DNA of 64,000 nucleotides, from positions 39,648,435 through 39,712,434 of the forward strand of contig CM032666.1 in the NCBI GenBank assembly GCA_019095985.1, given 5' to 3'. Numbering within the stretch: the stretch's first letter is position 1; every line of letters begins with the position of its first letter. Below are positions 15,538 to 28,472 of the stretch, in pieces. Origin of the DNA: Streblospio benedicti (Eukaryota; Annelida; Polychaeta; Spionida; Spionidae). A program made the position numbers and the translations under genes. The notes beneath the pieces were generated by a model, which did no database searches, had not been told where the DNA came from, and worked only from the letters and a program-made list of their open reading frames with translations.

Positions 15538-15986
15538 GGTTGATATCAAGTGTAGTGTAACAGAATAATGAACTCCGCCACGTGACACCATATTTACTCC
15601 CCTTAAATCTCGTGTAAAATGAATCAATATCTACGTTGATTTCACATACCTATACTCCCCCCTCAAATCCACCCTACTTTGGACATGGACTTGTTAATAT
15701 TTACTGCGGCTCAGCCGCCGATTGGCTGAACTACATTTGAATCAATGAGGCGCAGCCGCTCAAATACAAAATCGTAAGTAGATAGCCTACCAAAGTGAAA
15801 TATTTTTGTTGATAATCGATTTTTGTGGATATATTAAGCTAACCAACACAAATTCACACAGCGGATACGACATAAACCGATTTTAAAAGGATCTACAGAA
15901 GCACAGTTATGTCTGTACCAGCTGCATGGTCTGTACTATGTTATGATGCAATATGCCACGCTGAAATGTGCCAAGTCAGTTTGAGA
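15538..15986. repeat. Right copy of the duplication flanking gap 1
   Basis: Second, noisier copy of 14986-15437. It begins at the first base after the N run, ends at the matching GTTTGAGA, and continues as unique sequence. Confidence 0.9.
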
Positions 15987-17880
15987 CATTTCTGTACAGC
16001 AAGCCGGTTACCTATTGGATATCATTGAATGTGAGCATTATAATATATATATTTTTGTTCGATTTATGTTGTTTTTGATTGCCTGATGTTATGGTATTAT
16101 TGTAGGATGGTGGAAGTGGCAGAAAAACATCTTGCAAAATAACATCTCTGACCATTTCGAACCGATGGTGGAAATAAAGTGGATAATCCGTAGAAATACC
16201 GCCACATTTCCAACATCCTATCCACGTATAAAGGACTAGTAAAATACCCCTCGCATATCCAAGTAGAAAGGACCCATAAATACCCCCATATTTCCACCAC
16301 CTATTCACGTGTAAAAATGTTCCTGGCTCCACCCTTTATTCCACCGCATATCCATGTGGATAAGGATGCTACGTTTCTATGTGGATTCTACCATGAATTG
16401 CCCACTGGGTATATAGTACTATAGTATATTACAACACACATCTGAATCAAGCTGGGCAATTAACGTGCTGTGAGGAGACAGGCAAAACATAAGCCACCAC
16501 AACTTAGCGATAAATGCCAACGCATGCCATGTCTTCAGGAAACAAAGATGATGCCGTCGCCAAAAGATGATATCGTCACACATACAGCCGCCAGTCTCAT
16601 ACGTTTGCAGGTCGTCAGTATTTTCGTCACATCTGTTAACTAGATGAGGCCGCCAGCACATTTAATTTGCAATGTGATGAGATTCTTCATGACATGTCGA
16701 GACTATTTGCATCTACGTAGTCGTCAATATTGAGCACCAATTTAATTGACGTAACTCCCTGTTAAGGCCTTTCTCAGACAGAATGTGACTGAATCCAAGG
16801 CCCAGGGTCGGGTTGCCAAGGGTTTTTGGTTCCAACCTGTTGAACATGACATTGTAGTCCAGGGGTATTTCCCGAGCAAATTTAAATATCCGTTGTGATG
16901 ATGTGTTTAATATAATTCTTCTGAATATGGTAGGTGTGACATGTCTTATTATGTAAAGAAAATCCATGGGCGACCGGCATCTCTAACGTAGATCTAGATG
17001 TAACGTAGTTGGACGCCAATTGCTAAAAACAGCAACCCGGAAATGGTTAAAACCATCCTGGGGGGCGTCCCTTTCCACCCTCTACCTACATGTTGAAACT
17101 TTGTCCTATATCCAGACATCTCCTGTTGCCTATACTATGGCCCTGCACTGACTCTTTCCGTGTCATCAGCTTTCCTATCCATTACAGCTTTCCCTTTACT
17201 ATACCTATCTCTTTATGTTCCCTAACCTTGTGTTTTGGTTCCAACCTATTCATTAATCCTCTAAAACCATGGTAGAAACATTTGTAGTCCCCATCTGTTC
17301 CTTCCTAACATTTTTTCTTCCCTTGACATCAGCAAATTTAAATATCCGTTAACTATCTTCGACATGATAATATATGTGTTTAATATAATAAATAAGCAGT
17401 ATAAAGACACTGAATATGAATTGTGAGAAAGATTGAAAAAAAAAGCATCATGGGGATACAATCATAAGGTCTAAATTCATAGATATTGAGGTTAAAACTT
17501 ATTCGCCCCTTTATCCATCTTTCCTACAGAAAGAAAACTCCTTCTCAGGAAAGTAGGTAAGTAACGTTCTGAAAATGGCAAAATATATCTAGGAATTCCT
17601 TCAGCATGTGGGTGGCTCGTCAAATTAGATGCATACATAACAAATAATAGTAATATTCAGTGTTATATAATTTAATGACTACAATGGAAATAGTACATAT
17701 ATTGATTTGATAACTATTTTTGAAGTTGTCATTTGTTACGGATGTCGAAAATATCATGATATTTTGTGACCATATTACACAACGTCCATTATAGCGGGTA
17801 TATTGTATTTGTATTTTTTGTATGTCTATTTTAAGAAGGATGTGTGAGAAATTGCTAGAGAGGCAAACTTAAATATAGAA
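15987..17880. other. Intergenic with degenerate repeats, upstream of ADA
   Basis: At 16150-16330 several diverged units of roughly 55 bp share words such as CATATTTCCACCACCTATTC and CACGTGTAAA, an old minisatellite. A segment at 16820-16930 resembles 17230-17410 (GGTTCCAACCT, then TTTGTAGTCC, GCAAATTTAAATATCCG and GTGTTTAATATAAT), two diverged copies of one repeat. The missing MPV17 N-terminal exon and both gene promoters should be here, but I could not place them. Confidence 0.5.
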
Positions 17881-18018
17881 ATGGGGAGGTTTGCCAGATT
17901 CCTGTGGCAAGCGATTGGAGTAGGACATAGGCTCTCTGCTCTTAAAACTGACTGTCAACATTTTACAGCGGCTTCATTTTTTCATTGGAAACAGAAGCAC
18001 CTAGCTGGAGTAGCGGTC

Positions 18019-21000
18019 ATGGATAAACCAAAGGTTTATAATAGAATGACAGTGTGGCATATAGCCCCTTAGGGATAAAGCTGTTAATATGATATTCATT
18101 TTTATTTGTGTTATTAAGAATAATGAAATTATGTTTAATCAGAGGACAATTATTTTGTGAAACATACTTAGGAAGTAAACAACCACAAATGTGCCCTTAC
18201 ACCAAATTTGAGTATTTGTTTGGAAGTATGATACTACTTGAAAATGAAGCAAATTTTAACTGATTAATTGACTGGGATGACCACCCCAGTGTACTGTGAC
18301 ATTTATCACAACTAATTAAGTGATGTGACCCTAGATTTGCTGGGTGGGGATAATCGCAAAAATGGAAAGATGCAAACTAAAATCTAAAAAAAAAATAAGA
18401 TTTTTTTTACTGATATAATGTAAATTTAATATATTATTAACAACCAATCAATTATCAAAAATGTGATATGGTTATTGTATACATAATTGATGTTTCATGG
18501 TATTATATTCGTTTTTATAGGTGGAATTACATGTACACTTAGATGGTGCTCTTCGTCCAGCTACAATCTGGAAATTAGCCAAGTAGGTCACTGTCACTGG
18601 TTATATATGATGTATCCCACATTATGAAATTTCTGGTGTGCTTATTGCTTTATATAGTAGAAGTCACCTATTTTTTAAACGATAATTGAATGGTAGATCT
18701 TGAATTTTTAAGTACATATATATGTCATTTTAAGCTGAAAAACATTGATGATGACAAAGCATTTACCTGTCTGATAAATGAGAAATGATCAGACTGGCAC
18801 GGAACAAAGGAAAGTTGGAAAAAAAATCATATCACAAAAAGTGTTTGAACTACATTAATTTGCAGACAAAGCAACAAGCAAAAATAGCTTGTAAATTTGT
18901 AATGTTTATTTTCAACATTCACCAACACCAATCAAGGAAGTAGGGAGCTATTTTGGAGATTATATGTGCATTTTTTCTTCAACAGGCGTCGGCAAATTGA
19001 CCTCCCAGCAGTGAGTATTGAGGAGCTGCGTGACCAGATGCACATCCGTGTTGATGGCAACCAAAATCTAACAGACTTCCTCAGTAAATTTGCTGTGTTC
19101 CTGCCTGTCATTGTGTATGTAACATATTCGACCATTTACAATCAGTGACTTTCTATTATATGTATCATTATCATGTAATTTTACTGGATGTTTTGTCTGT
19201 TATAAAGCAATCAAGATAGTATGGAGCTATTTTGGAGATTATATATTCCTTTTGGTCTATTTTATGGTTATCCGCATTGTTATATAGATGCTATGTATTT
19301 ACTTTTTCACCTGTATTATTAAAAAACAGTTGAAACTCCAATTTAGACCACCTCTATATTCTGACTACCTCTGTAATAGGAACATTTTTAATAACGCGAT
19401 CAAAATGAACCTCCTTATAATAATCACCTCTTTTGAGACCACTTGACGAAGTCCTGCCCTCATGTCTCAATTGAGAGGTTCTATTGCACGTATTTACGTG
19501 TCCGTGTACTTGTATTAAATATCAACATCGAGCATGTATGTCTAAGTCATCCATGCACTTACAAGCTCTTCATGAATTAATGTTCTACACACTTTGATAG
19601 CAAAATAATGTTCTTTTAAATTGTTATTCTGAGTGAATACAGTTCATAGTGACAGATTATATTGCAGGAAATGGATACCTATTTTTATTTTCAGTTTATT
19701 TAAACATTGGGTTATTATACAATATAATAAAGATACCAAGACCTTTGACCAGGTTAATTATTATTATCTTTAGTTTTAAATGACTGTTTTGTGTGATTTT
19801 GTGTGAGGATTATGTGTGTTGATAACAAAAATGGTTCAACATGGATAGGGAATCCGATAAGGAATAACCTTGTTATTTTTCTGTGTGATACAATATAATC
19901 TAACTTCTTCAAATTTAGAGTAACTTTTAACTACAATTTAATTTTCACTTTAGAATCCCATCGCAGTCCTTAAAAGCTACTTTGTATATGATGACTGTGA
20001 ATTAAATAATGCCACTCAGATGAGAAAAACTGACTTCACGTTGCATTTTGATTTCAGTGGTGATGAGGAAGCAATTGAAGAGATGGCATATGATTTCTGT
20101 GAGAACTGCCATGAAAATAACGTAATATATGCTGAAGCACGATTCAACCCTCATTTTTTGGCAAAAGAAAATAGTGACTTAACACCCCACAGGTAAAATT
20201 GGTAGCTTTCAATGTATTAATGAATATTACTTAACTGTAGCATATGAACACAGAATATAGTAAGGTGTGTGAGTTTACTTTCCAGCTTTCAGGATTTCCA
20301 TAATTTTTTAATGAAATTTTACTTTATTTTCATTTATGTCTCTGTCTTATACTTGACCATTAAGCCCACCGTAACATGATATACATTTAATGTATTTGTA
20401 TAAAATATCAGCTAGACGCTGTCCCCGGGATGCTGTCCCAGATTGACATCTTGATTAAAACTTTGTATATGTGTGCTAAAACTGTTGATTTATAATATGA
20501 TAATTAAATTGATCATGTAAACAGTTCGCATTTTATTCAAATACGCAATGCATATCTAAAGAGCTGGATGCTTAAAATACCATTTCATTGTATGCCAGAG
20601 ATTGTAATCGGTAATTGTAAATGGGTTGACTCCATCATAGACAATAGTGACCAGTTATAATTCATTTTTTTGTCATTTATTTTCAATTTTGTTTCAATGA
20701 TTAGGTCATTGTTGTGACTTGCGCATAGTTTACTTCATAGTTGATTTTAGGGTTGTGGAGGTGGTCTTGCAAGGTTTGCAACGTGGCATGCAGAAGTATC
20801 CAGATGTAAAGGTGCGCAGTATCTTGTGCTGCATGCGACATGTTCCGGGTAAAATTACTTACTCTACTCTTGCCTTTTGGTTAAGTAGTTGCATGTATTG
20901 AAAATGAAATTTTTGAATATTCAGTGAATATTGAATAAACAATGGAATATAATGCTACTCTGTTCGTATAATCATACCGGCAATAAGAATATTAAAACCT

Positions 21001-24000
21001 AAGAAATTTGTCACTTATGTTTATGATTTGAGGGTAATTGCTTGAGTACTGTTCAGCAGCTCAGATAAGTTTATTGGTAGAAATTAACCATAGACCTTGT
21101 TTGTAAATTAAATTAAAAAACCTTGAGATACACTTTTACAAACGTGGGATATTGTCATGAATGAATATTATACTTAACTGAAAATGATGGAAATACATGG
21201 TCAAAACGGTTAAGAATTAGACTGGTCAACAAAAATGGAGAATGCCATATACGACCATCAAAGTACCCAGGGCCATTATATTGAAATTTTCTGAAACTGG
21301 GGGGGTGAGCTGTTACACGAGAGTGCAGTTACTATGTAATTCTTAAGGACATTTAAGAAAAAGAGGGGGTGGGCTGTTACACGGGGTTGGGCACTTGAAT
21401 GATCGTATACGCTAATGCCCTCCAACAAGGAATTGATGCTTTGTCATTTTATACTAATGTATGCGATTGAAGACAAATCAATCAATCAAATCCTATATTT
21501 ATTTGGACAGACCCTAATTATTCCTCTATTTGAGTGTGTAGCCTGGCTGCCTGGTCTACTTCGTAACCAAAGTAGAAATATGTATCTGGTTTGAATGATG
21601 TAAATTAGGCTCTAATATATTATCATTGAATATGTAAGGAGCTTATAAAACTAGACATACAAATTGATATTTATATTGATAGACTCGTGCAAGTGCTTCA
21701 TGGTCAATTATATCATATTTTATTGGTGTTGACACAGGGTGGTCATCCGAAATCTTACAGCTATGCAAGGACTTCCGAGACAAAGGTGTGGTTGGAATTG
21801 ACCTGGCTGGTGACGAGAATCTCACAAAGCAACAAGGTGGACACTCTAAACCTGAACACGTCGAAGTGTTTAAGGTCAGTTAAAAGGTTCAGATATTTCA
21901 GAAAAACCTTGTTATCTCGGCAGGTATCATCTGAAATAACTCTTTATCAGTTAGTACCAATTCACCCGAAATGTAATTTTCAAAAACACTGAGTGTCTTA
22001 ATATGAGCTATATTGAGCATATTCTTTACCTGCATACAATTTTGAGATTATAGGTTACTACTGCAGTATCTGGTGGATGTTATTACTACTGTACCCTCTC
22101 ACATCAAATGTTTTGAAGTGAGTTATGGTACTCTTAGAAGTTGTATCTGATATTGCGATATAGTCACACACATTTATGATAACTGTTTTATCAGATTTTT
22201 ATTTCTTGTACACACACATTCCATTGGTTTTTGAACATATTCTAGCAGTTTACCCCAACATTCAAACACATTATGATTTTTATCGCACTGCACAGTACAT
22301 AATTCCAAAAAACTTATTTAAAAATTTAATGTACCCTGTACATCTATAGTTAATACATTTTACAATTTGATTAAAAATTTCACTTTTATTTCTTTTGAGT
22401 ATTATTTATGTATGTCAGAACAAGTTATTTTAACATTAGTATATAGCATACAAAAATATGTTTGATATTTTTGTGTATGTACGTACAATGTATGTTTCAT
22501 ATACAACAGTTAGCTGATACAATTCTATGTAAACCAAATATGAATGTGCTAATTTCTGTAGTGAAAAATAAGCACTGTAACTATTTATATTCCCTATGTA
22601 ACTAAGTTTCTTCACACTTTACTTTAACATGCCTGAAGTTTATTAAAACTCGTATTGAGAGGTGATTTTCCTTTAATCTGAACACTGTAGAATATTGTTT
22701 CTACCATTGTTTTTGTCAATGTATTTCAGCAAGCTTATGAACTGGGTATACACCGCACATGTCACGCTGGTGAAAATGGAACAGCAGAAAATGTCCGAGA
22801 GGTATTAAAGAATGTTTTGTAATAGAAGGGATATAGAAAAAAAGAATGATTATAAGATATGCTAGGTCTATATGAAAGGTGAGAAATTTGAAAAAGGAAA
22901 ATTGGAAAAATTATTTTTTGACATTTCTAGTCACTGCTACACCACAAAATCCTAGATTATATTAAAGCAAAATGAAAAAGACAGATTTTATATTTAGAAT
23001 TTTAATTCAATAGATCCATACACAAGTATTGTTTTCAAAATACATACATTCCACTTTTTCTCCATAGATACGATGAAAACAATCAAGTTGGAATGTTTGC
23101 AGGCCTTCCCCCTCCTCTCAGCCCCCCTCTACCCTCAAATGTCTATTATATTATACCATCATCACAATATTTTGGATTTTCATTGAACTTCAAATTGATT
23201 TACATATCAAAGTAATCTCTAACTATTCTTCAGGCTGTATATGACATGCATGTGGAGCGTGTGGGTCATGGGTATCATGTGCTTGATGACCTAGACCTAT
23301 ACAAGAAGTTGCTCGAGGCTGGTATACACTTTGAAGTGTGCCCATATTCTAGTTACACGACAAGCTCAGTTCACTGTGACTTTGAAGATCACCCTATAGT
23401 TCGGTAATAATTTATTGACCAACTATAGTTCATTGTTGCTCTATAGAAATCTCATTTTACGCTGTACATGGTACATATTTCCGCTGTTACAATATTTCTC
23501 TGTGGGTCAAATGATCCCTTTCAACTGGAAAAAGTTTCCTGAGTTCGACTTACATCGGCAAGCAAAATTAACAACCATTTTCTCCTACTTGGTCATTGAT
23601 ATACAGTTGACATCGCTGAAGCTACATGTAAATTTAGTCTGATGTTCTAATAGGCTTAAGCCTTCAGATATGTTCCACGTAATACAGGATGCTTGTATAA
23701 GGGAATATTACCAATAACTGATGAATTGATTAACAAGCTTAAAATATATGACAATGCCATTGATAGATGATTAAATGATAGAATGTTTGATCAATTTTAT
23801 TTTTATATATTTTAAAAGATAATTTGAAATAAGTAGCATCAAGATAGCAGGTAAATCTGTATCAGATCTTGTTAATATTTAGTAGTGGCAGCTTTTTAAT
23901 TGGGTGCTTTCTTGTAGGTTTGCACATGATGGAGCAAACTACTCCATCAATACAGACGACCCGCTGCTCTGTCTTCCTGGACTCCGAGAGGAGTATAAGT

Positions 24001-24270
24001 TTGTAATGAATAAAATCAAACTCACAGCCAGGGATATTGCTCAGGCGGTATGAGATCTTTATGCTAATGACGTTTCTCTAATATTGTCATCAAATTTCAG
24101 AAAGATTTAAGCTGAATAACATATTAATGTTATTTCTTCTGTAGAATTTAAATGCTGCTCAGTCAACCTTTTTGCCAGATGAAGAGAAAGCTGTTCTGGT
24201 GGAGACCATTAGAAAGGCGTATGCCGAGGAGCTGGAAGATAGTGAGACTGGAAAACGCAGACAGTGCTAG
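18019..24270 (+). CDS. ADA: Adenosine deaminase (ADA1 type), complete
   Basis: Zinc hydrolase of purine salvage: adenosine or deoxyadenosine to inosine or deoxyinosine. Ten exons: 18019-18033, 18521-18582, 18986-19114, 20058-20192, 20751-20848, 21738-21874, 22730-22801, 23234-23403, 23918-24047 and 24145-24270, giving 357 aa (human ADA 363). Conserved elements are MDKPK then VELHVHLDGA (two zinc histidines), VRSILCCMRH, VVGIDLAGDE, HAGE with the catalytic Glu, ERVGHGYH with the catalytic His, EVCPYSSY, and NTDDPL with the paired Asp. No secretion signal precedes the catalytic domain, so it is cytosolic ADA rather than the secreted ADGF/ADA2 type. The first donor (AAG|GTTTAT) is weak but homology supports it. 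An upstream ATG at 17881 is in frame and would add 46 residues; I prefer 18019 because it aligns with the family start. Confidence 0.96.
19333..19485. repeat. Short inverted-repeat element in ADA intron
   Basis: The left end reads GTTGAAACTCCAATTTAGAC and the right end CAATTGAGAGGTTCTATTG, imperfect inverted copies. It resembles elements at 48967-49092 and 49619-50045 (CAGTAGAACC / GGTTC..CTG ends), suggesting one mariner-like MITE family. Boundaries are approximate. Confidence 0.45.
21241..21418. mobile_element. MITE-like element in ADA intron
   Basis: AATGCCATATACGACCATCA at the left is imperfectly complementary to TGATCGTATACGCTAATGCC at the right. Inside, GGGGGTGAGCTGTTACACG and GGGGGTGGGCTGTTACACG form a direct repeat. 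No coding capacity. Confidence 0.6.
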
Positions 24271-25175
24271 AGAAGAGAAGAAATGTTGGGAGAGAGCAGC
24301 AGAAGAGGTGAAGAAACCAGCCAGCATAATTTTATATGATCTAAAATGGTGTAGAGGGCATGTTTACATTCAACCAGTGTCTTATAAGATTAATTTTTAT
24401 ATATGCAGCGTTAATGTGATGTTTGTTTAAAGGTCTATATTTATTGTTTAAGAAAAGTCGCTAGGTAAAACATCTTATATCTGTGATATGATTATTTTAT
24501 TGAGATATTTTTTGGACAAGACTCCTATATAATTCATGATTTACACTGCAATAATTGTTATTTTTAGTAGCCAGTTTCTTAGATATTTATGAAATGATGA
24601 TGTTCAGTGAAAGCTGCTATGCCTGTTTTTTCTTCTGATTAGTAATTTCTATATCAATTGTTGCAAGTTCTTCATAGTAAGAAAAGATAAGTGGTCAAAA
24701 TTTAGAATTATATCTGTTGACAAATTAAGTATATTATTATGCTAGTTCTTCATTATCAGTTCTTTGTAGGTGTATCTCATGTTCCTTTATCCTAGCTTCC
24801 ATCTCATTGTATAACCTTTATCATTGTTATATTGTATACCCCTCAGTTTTTGCATTTATTTTTAGCGTTTCATTAAATTGCTTGTGATCATGAGATTTCT
24901 GCATGATGATGCTTTACTTGTTAGCTTTTTACGACATGAAAAATCTAGTAACCCATGTTGAATTTTTTTATTGTTGGTCTAGCTACTTTGGCTAGCCTAT
25001 ACTACATATACATTTCAATTTCTCATTTAACATATATGTATATAGATAATAGTATTTTATTTCTAATTTTCTAGCCATAGGCCATGACACGTACGAAACC
25101 GTAGCATATTTGTGACTCTTAATACTTGTTTTGGTAATCTACAAATTTGAGAAAAATTTGAGTACATGCGGCCTG
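24271..25175 (+). other. ADA 3' UTR and flank
   Basis: AT-rich non-coding sequence after the ADA stop. No clear polyA signal could be chosen with confidence; an AATAAA at 27330-27335 lies in a plausible but distant position. No gene is visible. Confidence 0.45.
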
Positions 25176-25307
25176 CATCATGAGAGTGAGGAGAGGGTAT
25201 GTTTAGTACTATGATTTACAAGCATTATAATACCATACACATTACCATATATAATACATATACGTAAATCATAGTAGTATACATACCCCTTCCCCGCTTT
25301 CATGATG
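25176..25307. mobile_element. Hairpin MITE, copy 1
   Basis: The arms are about 44 bp: CATCATGAGAGTGAGGAGAG..ATGATTTAC at 25176-25219 and GTAAATCAT..CATGATG at 25264-25307, with an AT-rich loop. A related hairpin lies at 27841-27981. Confidence 0.75.
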
Positions 25308-26191
25308 CTGGGGCACATGTTAGAGTACAGATAATCATTACGAAGTTTTTACGTTGTAGTAAAATTACTACCTGAACAGAATAGGCTGAATAGCCTTACG
25401 CTCCTATTGCCTTGCTGTTTTCGATCTACAGTTGGATCTGTATTACGTTGAACTCTGATAAATTGAAATTATGAATATTCTGAGATCATAACTGTTTCTT
25501 GATGATGATTTATAAACTCATCTTATCAAAACTTCCCATAACTTGAATTTTTCCTTAAGTCAAATTAAATTCTACTTGTGCGGGTCCGACCGTAGTTACG
25601 TGTACAAGCTTTTTGTAACAATTTGTTTTGCTATGCATGCACATTTTATTCTATTTCCCTTCAATAGCATTTTTATTGTGGGGAGTTTTGACTGTTTTTC
25701 CTTTGATATATATTTAAATTGTTATTATGTGGTACATATTTCGATTGTTATTATGTGGTACTATGTTTAAAGTATCCATTTTTGGTGTTATTTTTTTCAT
25801 ATAACACCCTCTATACATTTATTTCTTTTTGAACTAATTTTCAGTTTGTAGAATTGTATTGTAATCTTGATTAGTCTCTCAGTAGTTATCAATGTTGTGT
25901 CTAGAGACTTGAAATCTTGTGAGGTTTAACACATTTTTAATGAAATATATTGACATGCGTTGTTTTTTTCATTTTTTTCTAATATCATGGACTACTTAAT
26001 GATTATAACTTTTATTTGAATTTCTTATTAAGCATATAAAATTTAAGAAAATATTTGAATTGTTTCATTGAAAGATGCATAGCGTTAATTCTTGTTGGTA
26101 GAGTTTTGTGTGTATATTAAATGGATGGTTTTTCTTTTAAAAGCCTATCAAATCAAAACTTGCATTTATCATAGTTAAGAAAGCATTCACT

Positions 26192-26442
26192 AAATGCGTA
26201 CCCGTTCAGGTCTTTTAAGGCGTTCCCACTAAAGAAACCGGCACACTTCGAATGTCCATTATGTGATATCTTCAGGACATACATGTACGTACACAATAAA
26301 GACGTCATTCACGCTACAAAATAATAAATGAATAGTACGTTTGTGCAACCTCTTGACTTTAATAGAGATGATTGAAAAAAGGGGACGTGGTTACGGTGCC
26401 GCGGTTGCGCTCTGAGCATAGCCTGTCACGTTGAGATGTAAA
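26192..26442. repeat. 250-bp dispersed repeat, copy 1
   Basis: This segment recurs at 28231-28472 in the same orientation at about 90% identity by eye. Shared blocks include CACACTTCGAATG, ATGTGATATCTTCAGGACAT and GCGGTTGCGCTCTGAGCATA. No coding frame. The family is unknown to me. Confidence 0.85.
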
Positions 26443-26850
26443 ATTTGTATAAATATATCAGGGAGGGAGTATAAGTATACGCTCAATTCTCACATACTGT
26501 GCATACTCTTGTTATAGTCTTGCTATTTCTATGAACATTGTCTATCCAGATATGGTGTGGTATACGGAAATATCTTCGGCATTGATATTTACTTTCACAG
26601 TTTGCTGTGTATGATGACATTATTTTTTCATCATGTTAATTAGGTCTTTGATTCATTGTATAAGATTGTTGTGAGTAGGATTTGGTGCTTTTAAAATATT
26701 AGTGTATTTCTTCATATTTACTGGTGATGCTATGATGTAACATGCTGACGTCAATGAGTTTGGCGTATATTTGTGAATTATTGTGTGATGTTGTTATACT
26801 CTTAATATCTTGATATACAGCATATGTGTTTCCCAGTGGTTGCATATATA

Positions 26851-27020
26851 CATTTTCAACCTTCTCTCTCTTACACATCTCTCATGCAAGGCTCACTTAA
26901 TGTAGTCAAGCGTCTGGTTGTGAAAGTGTCTGGTTGTTAAAACCTGTCTTCAGCTATGTCTATCATGGTAGAAATATGCCTGCTGGAGAGATGTGTGAGG
27001 AAGGGGTAAGGTGGAAAATG
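26851..27020. mobile_element. MITE-like element with 33-bp inverted repeats
   Basis: CATTTTCAACCTTCTCTCTC..ACATCTCTC at 26851-26883 is the imperfect inverse of GAGAGATGTGTGAGG..GGAAAATG at 26986-27020. The 170-bp length and lack of coding capacity fit a miniature inverted-repeat element. Confidence 0.65.
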
Positions 27021-27840
27021 TTAATATGTTGTTATCTTTAGATTGTGTTCACAAACATTCATTTACATAAAAAATGAAAGTGGTAAATGTGATAGAGGTC
27101 TATAATGTATGTTCAGCCAATCATTAACTGTTATAATTAATAATGTCCATTTCTGAGGTCTAACTATTACTTGGATAGAGACATTTTTTCAGTGTTCTTG
27201 CATGATACATGTATGTAAAAACGTTGTGTTTTTGTATATAATATGTCATTGTTATGTAACAACATTGTCTCTGTGATGATCAGGTTTGCTATAATTTTAC
27301 ATTTTGAAGTGCATTGTTTTAGTTTAAGGAATAAAATTTGAAAATGATTATTTACACACGTTTTTATTCATTATAATAGTATATTATGATGTTCCCAATG
27401 AAATATATTGTAATCATGTCTTTCTTTTTCTAATACCATGCAATATTAAATCAATAGTCCAAATTCATTTTCCCAAATAAAATATTTGTCATATATATAC
27501 AATATATAATAAAGGTTCTATTATATATATACAAAGAGACCACATGCAGTTTTATCTCCTTGAATGTGTTCATCATGTTGGTAATGTAGATCTATCACTA
27601 TTTCCATTAAAAAACCACTAGTTTGTTTGTCTTTGAAAAAAAATCTGTCATGCTGCTTCTGTAGTACATAAACCATCTCAAAAATGAACTAGTTTGGGTT
27701 GTTTATCAATCAAAATTGGTTCTAGAGTGTTTATATGGTTTGAATCCTCCATCCTACTAACACCCAAGGCAACCATAAATCTTTTTACTCACACCACCAC
27801 CACCCCGACAAACCACGCCATGGGCCTCAGCATTAACGGT

Positions 27841-27981
27841 TGGGGGAGGGGGTATACATACTAGTATTACTATGATTTACAAACACTGTACCATACACAT
27901 TACTGGTAATATAGTTAGTAGTAATGCGCATGGTATAGTGTTTGTAAATCATAACAGTATGTACGCCCCCTCCCCATCCCA
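27841..27981. mobile_element. Hairpin MITE, copy 2
   Basis: The arms TGGGGGAGGGGGTATACATA.. and ..GTATGTACGCCCCCTCCCCA enclose complementary TACAAACACTGTACCAT and ATGGTATAGTGTTTGTA. It shares the ATGATTTAC..GTAAATCAT core with the copy at 25176-25307. Confidence 0.75.
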
Positions 27982-28230
27982 TGATGCCAGGGCCCAGAGG
28001 CCAATACCGCTGAGGCACGAGTGCACAAAACAATTAGTTTGCACGTTGGAATCACTCAGTATATTATAAGGATCAGAATGGTCTATAATTGATGGCGGCT
28101 GTTGCCATTAGTTGCTCCATCCCCCCACCCTTCTGCAGGTCTCACGGTGGTTGATCAAATTTTGAAGGTCATATTTGAAATTGAGATAAAATCAGATAGA
28201 TCGGGTCTTCGAATGAGGCTCACTAAAAAT

Positions 28231-28472
28231 AAATGAGTACCCGTTCATGTCTCTGGGCGCGTTCCCACTAAAGAAACGGGCACACTTCGAATGCCCATTA
28301 TGTGATATCTTCAGGACATACATGTACGTACACAATAAAGACGTCATTCACGCTGCAAAATAATAAATGAATTGTACGTTTGTGCAACCTCTATGATTGA
28401 AAAAAAAGGGGAGACGTGGTTACAGTGAAGCGGTTGCGCTCTGAGCATAGCCTCTCACGTTGAGATGTAATA
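28231..28472. repeat. 250-bp dispersed repeat, copy 2
   Basis: Second copy of the repeat at 26192-26442, same orientation, differing by substitutions and a few small indels. Confidence 0.85.

Noticed and set aside
15360-15627. Open frames on both strands running through the N gap
   Set aside because: They exist only because unknown bases cannot give stops.
17530-17556. A tiny plus-strand exon with good borders (TTTCCTACAG / GTAAGT)
   Set aside because: It has no coding link to ADA and could be chance; not enough to call a 5' UTR exon.
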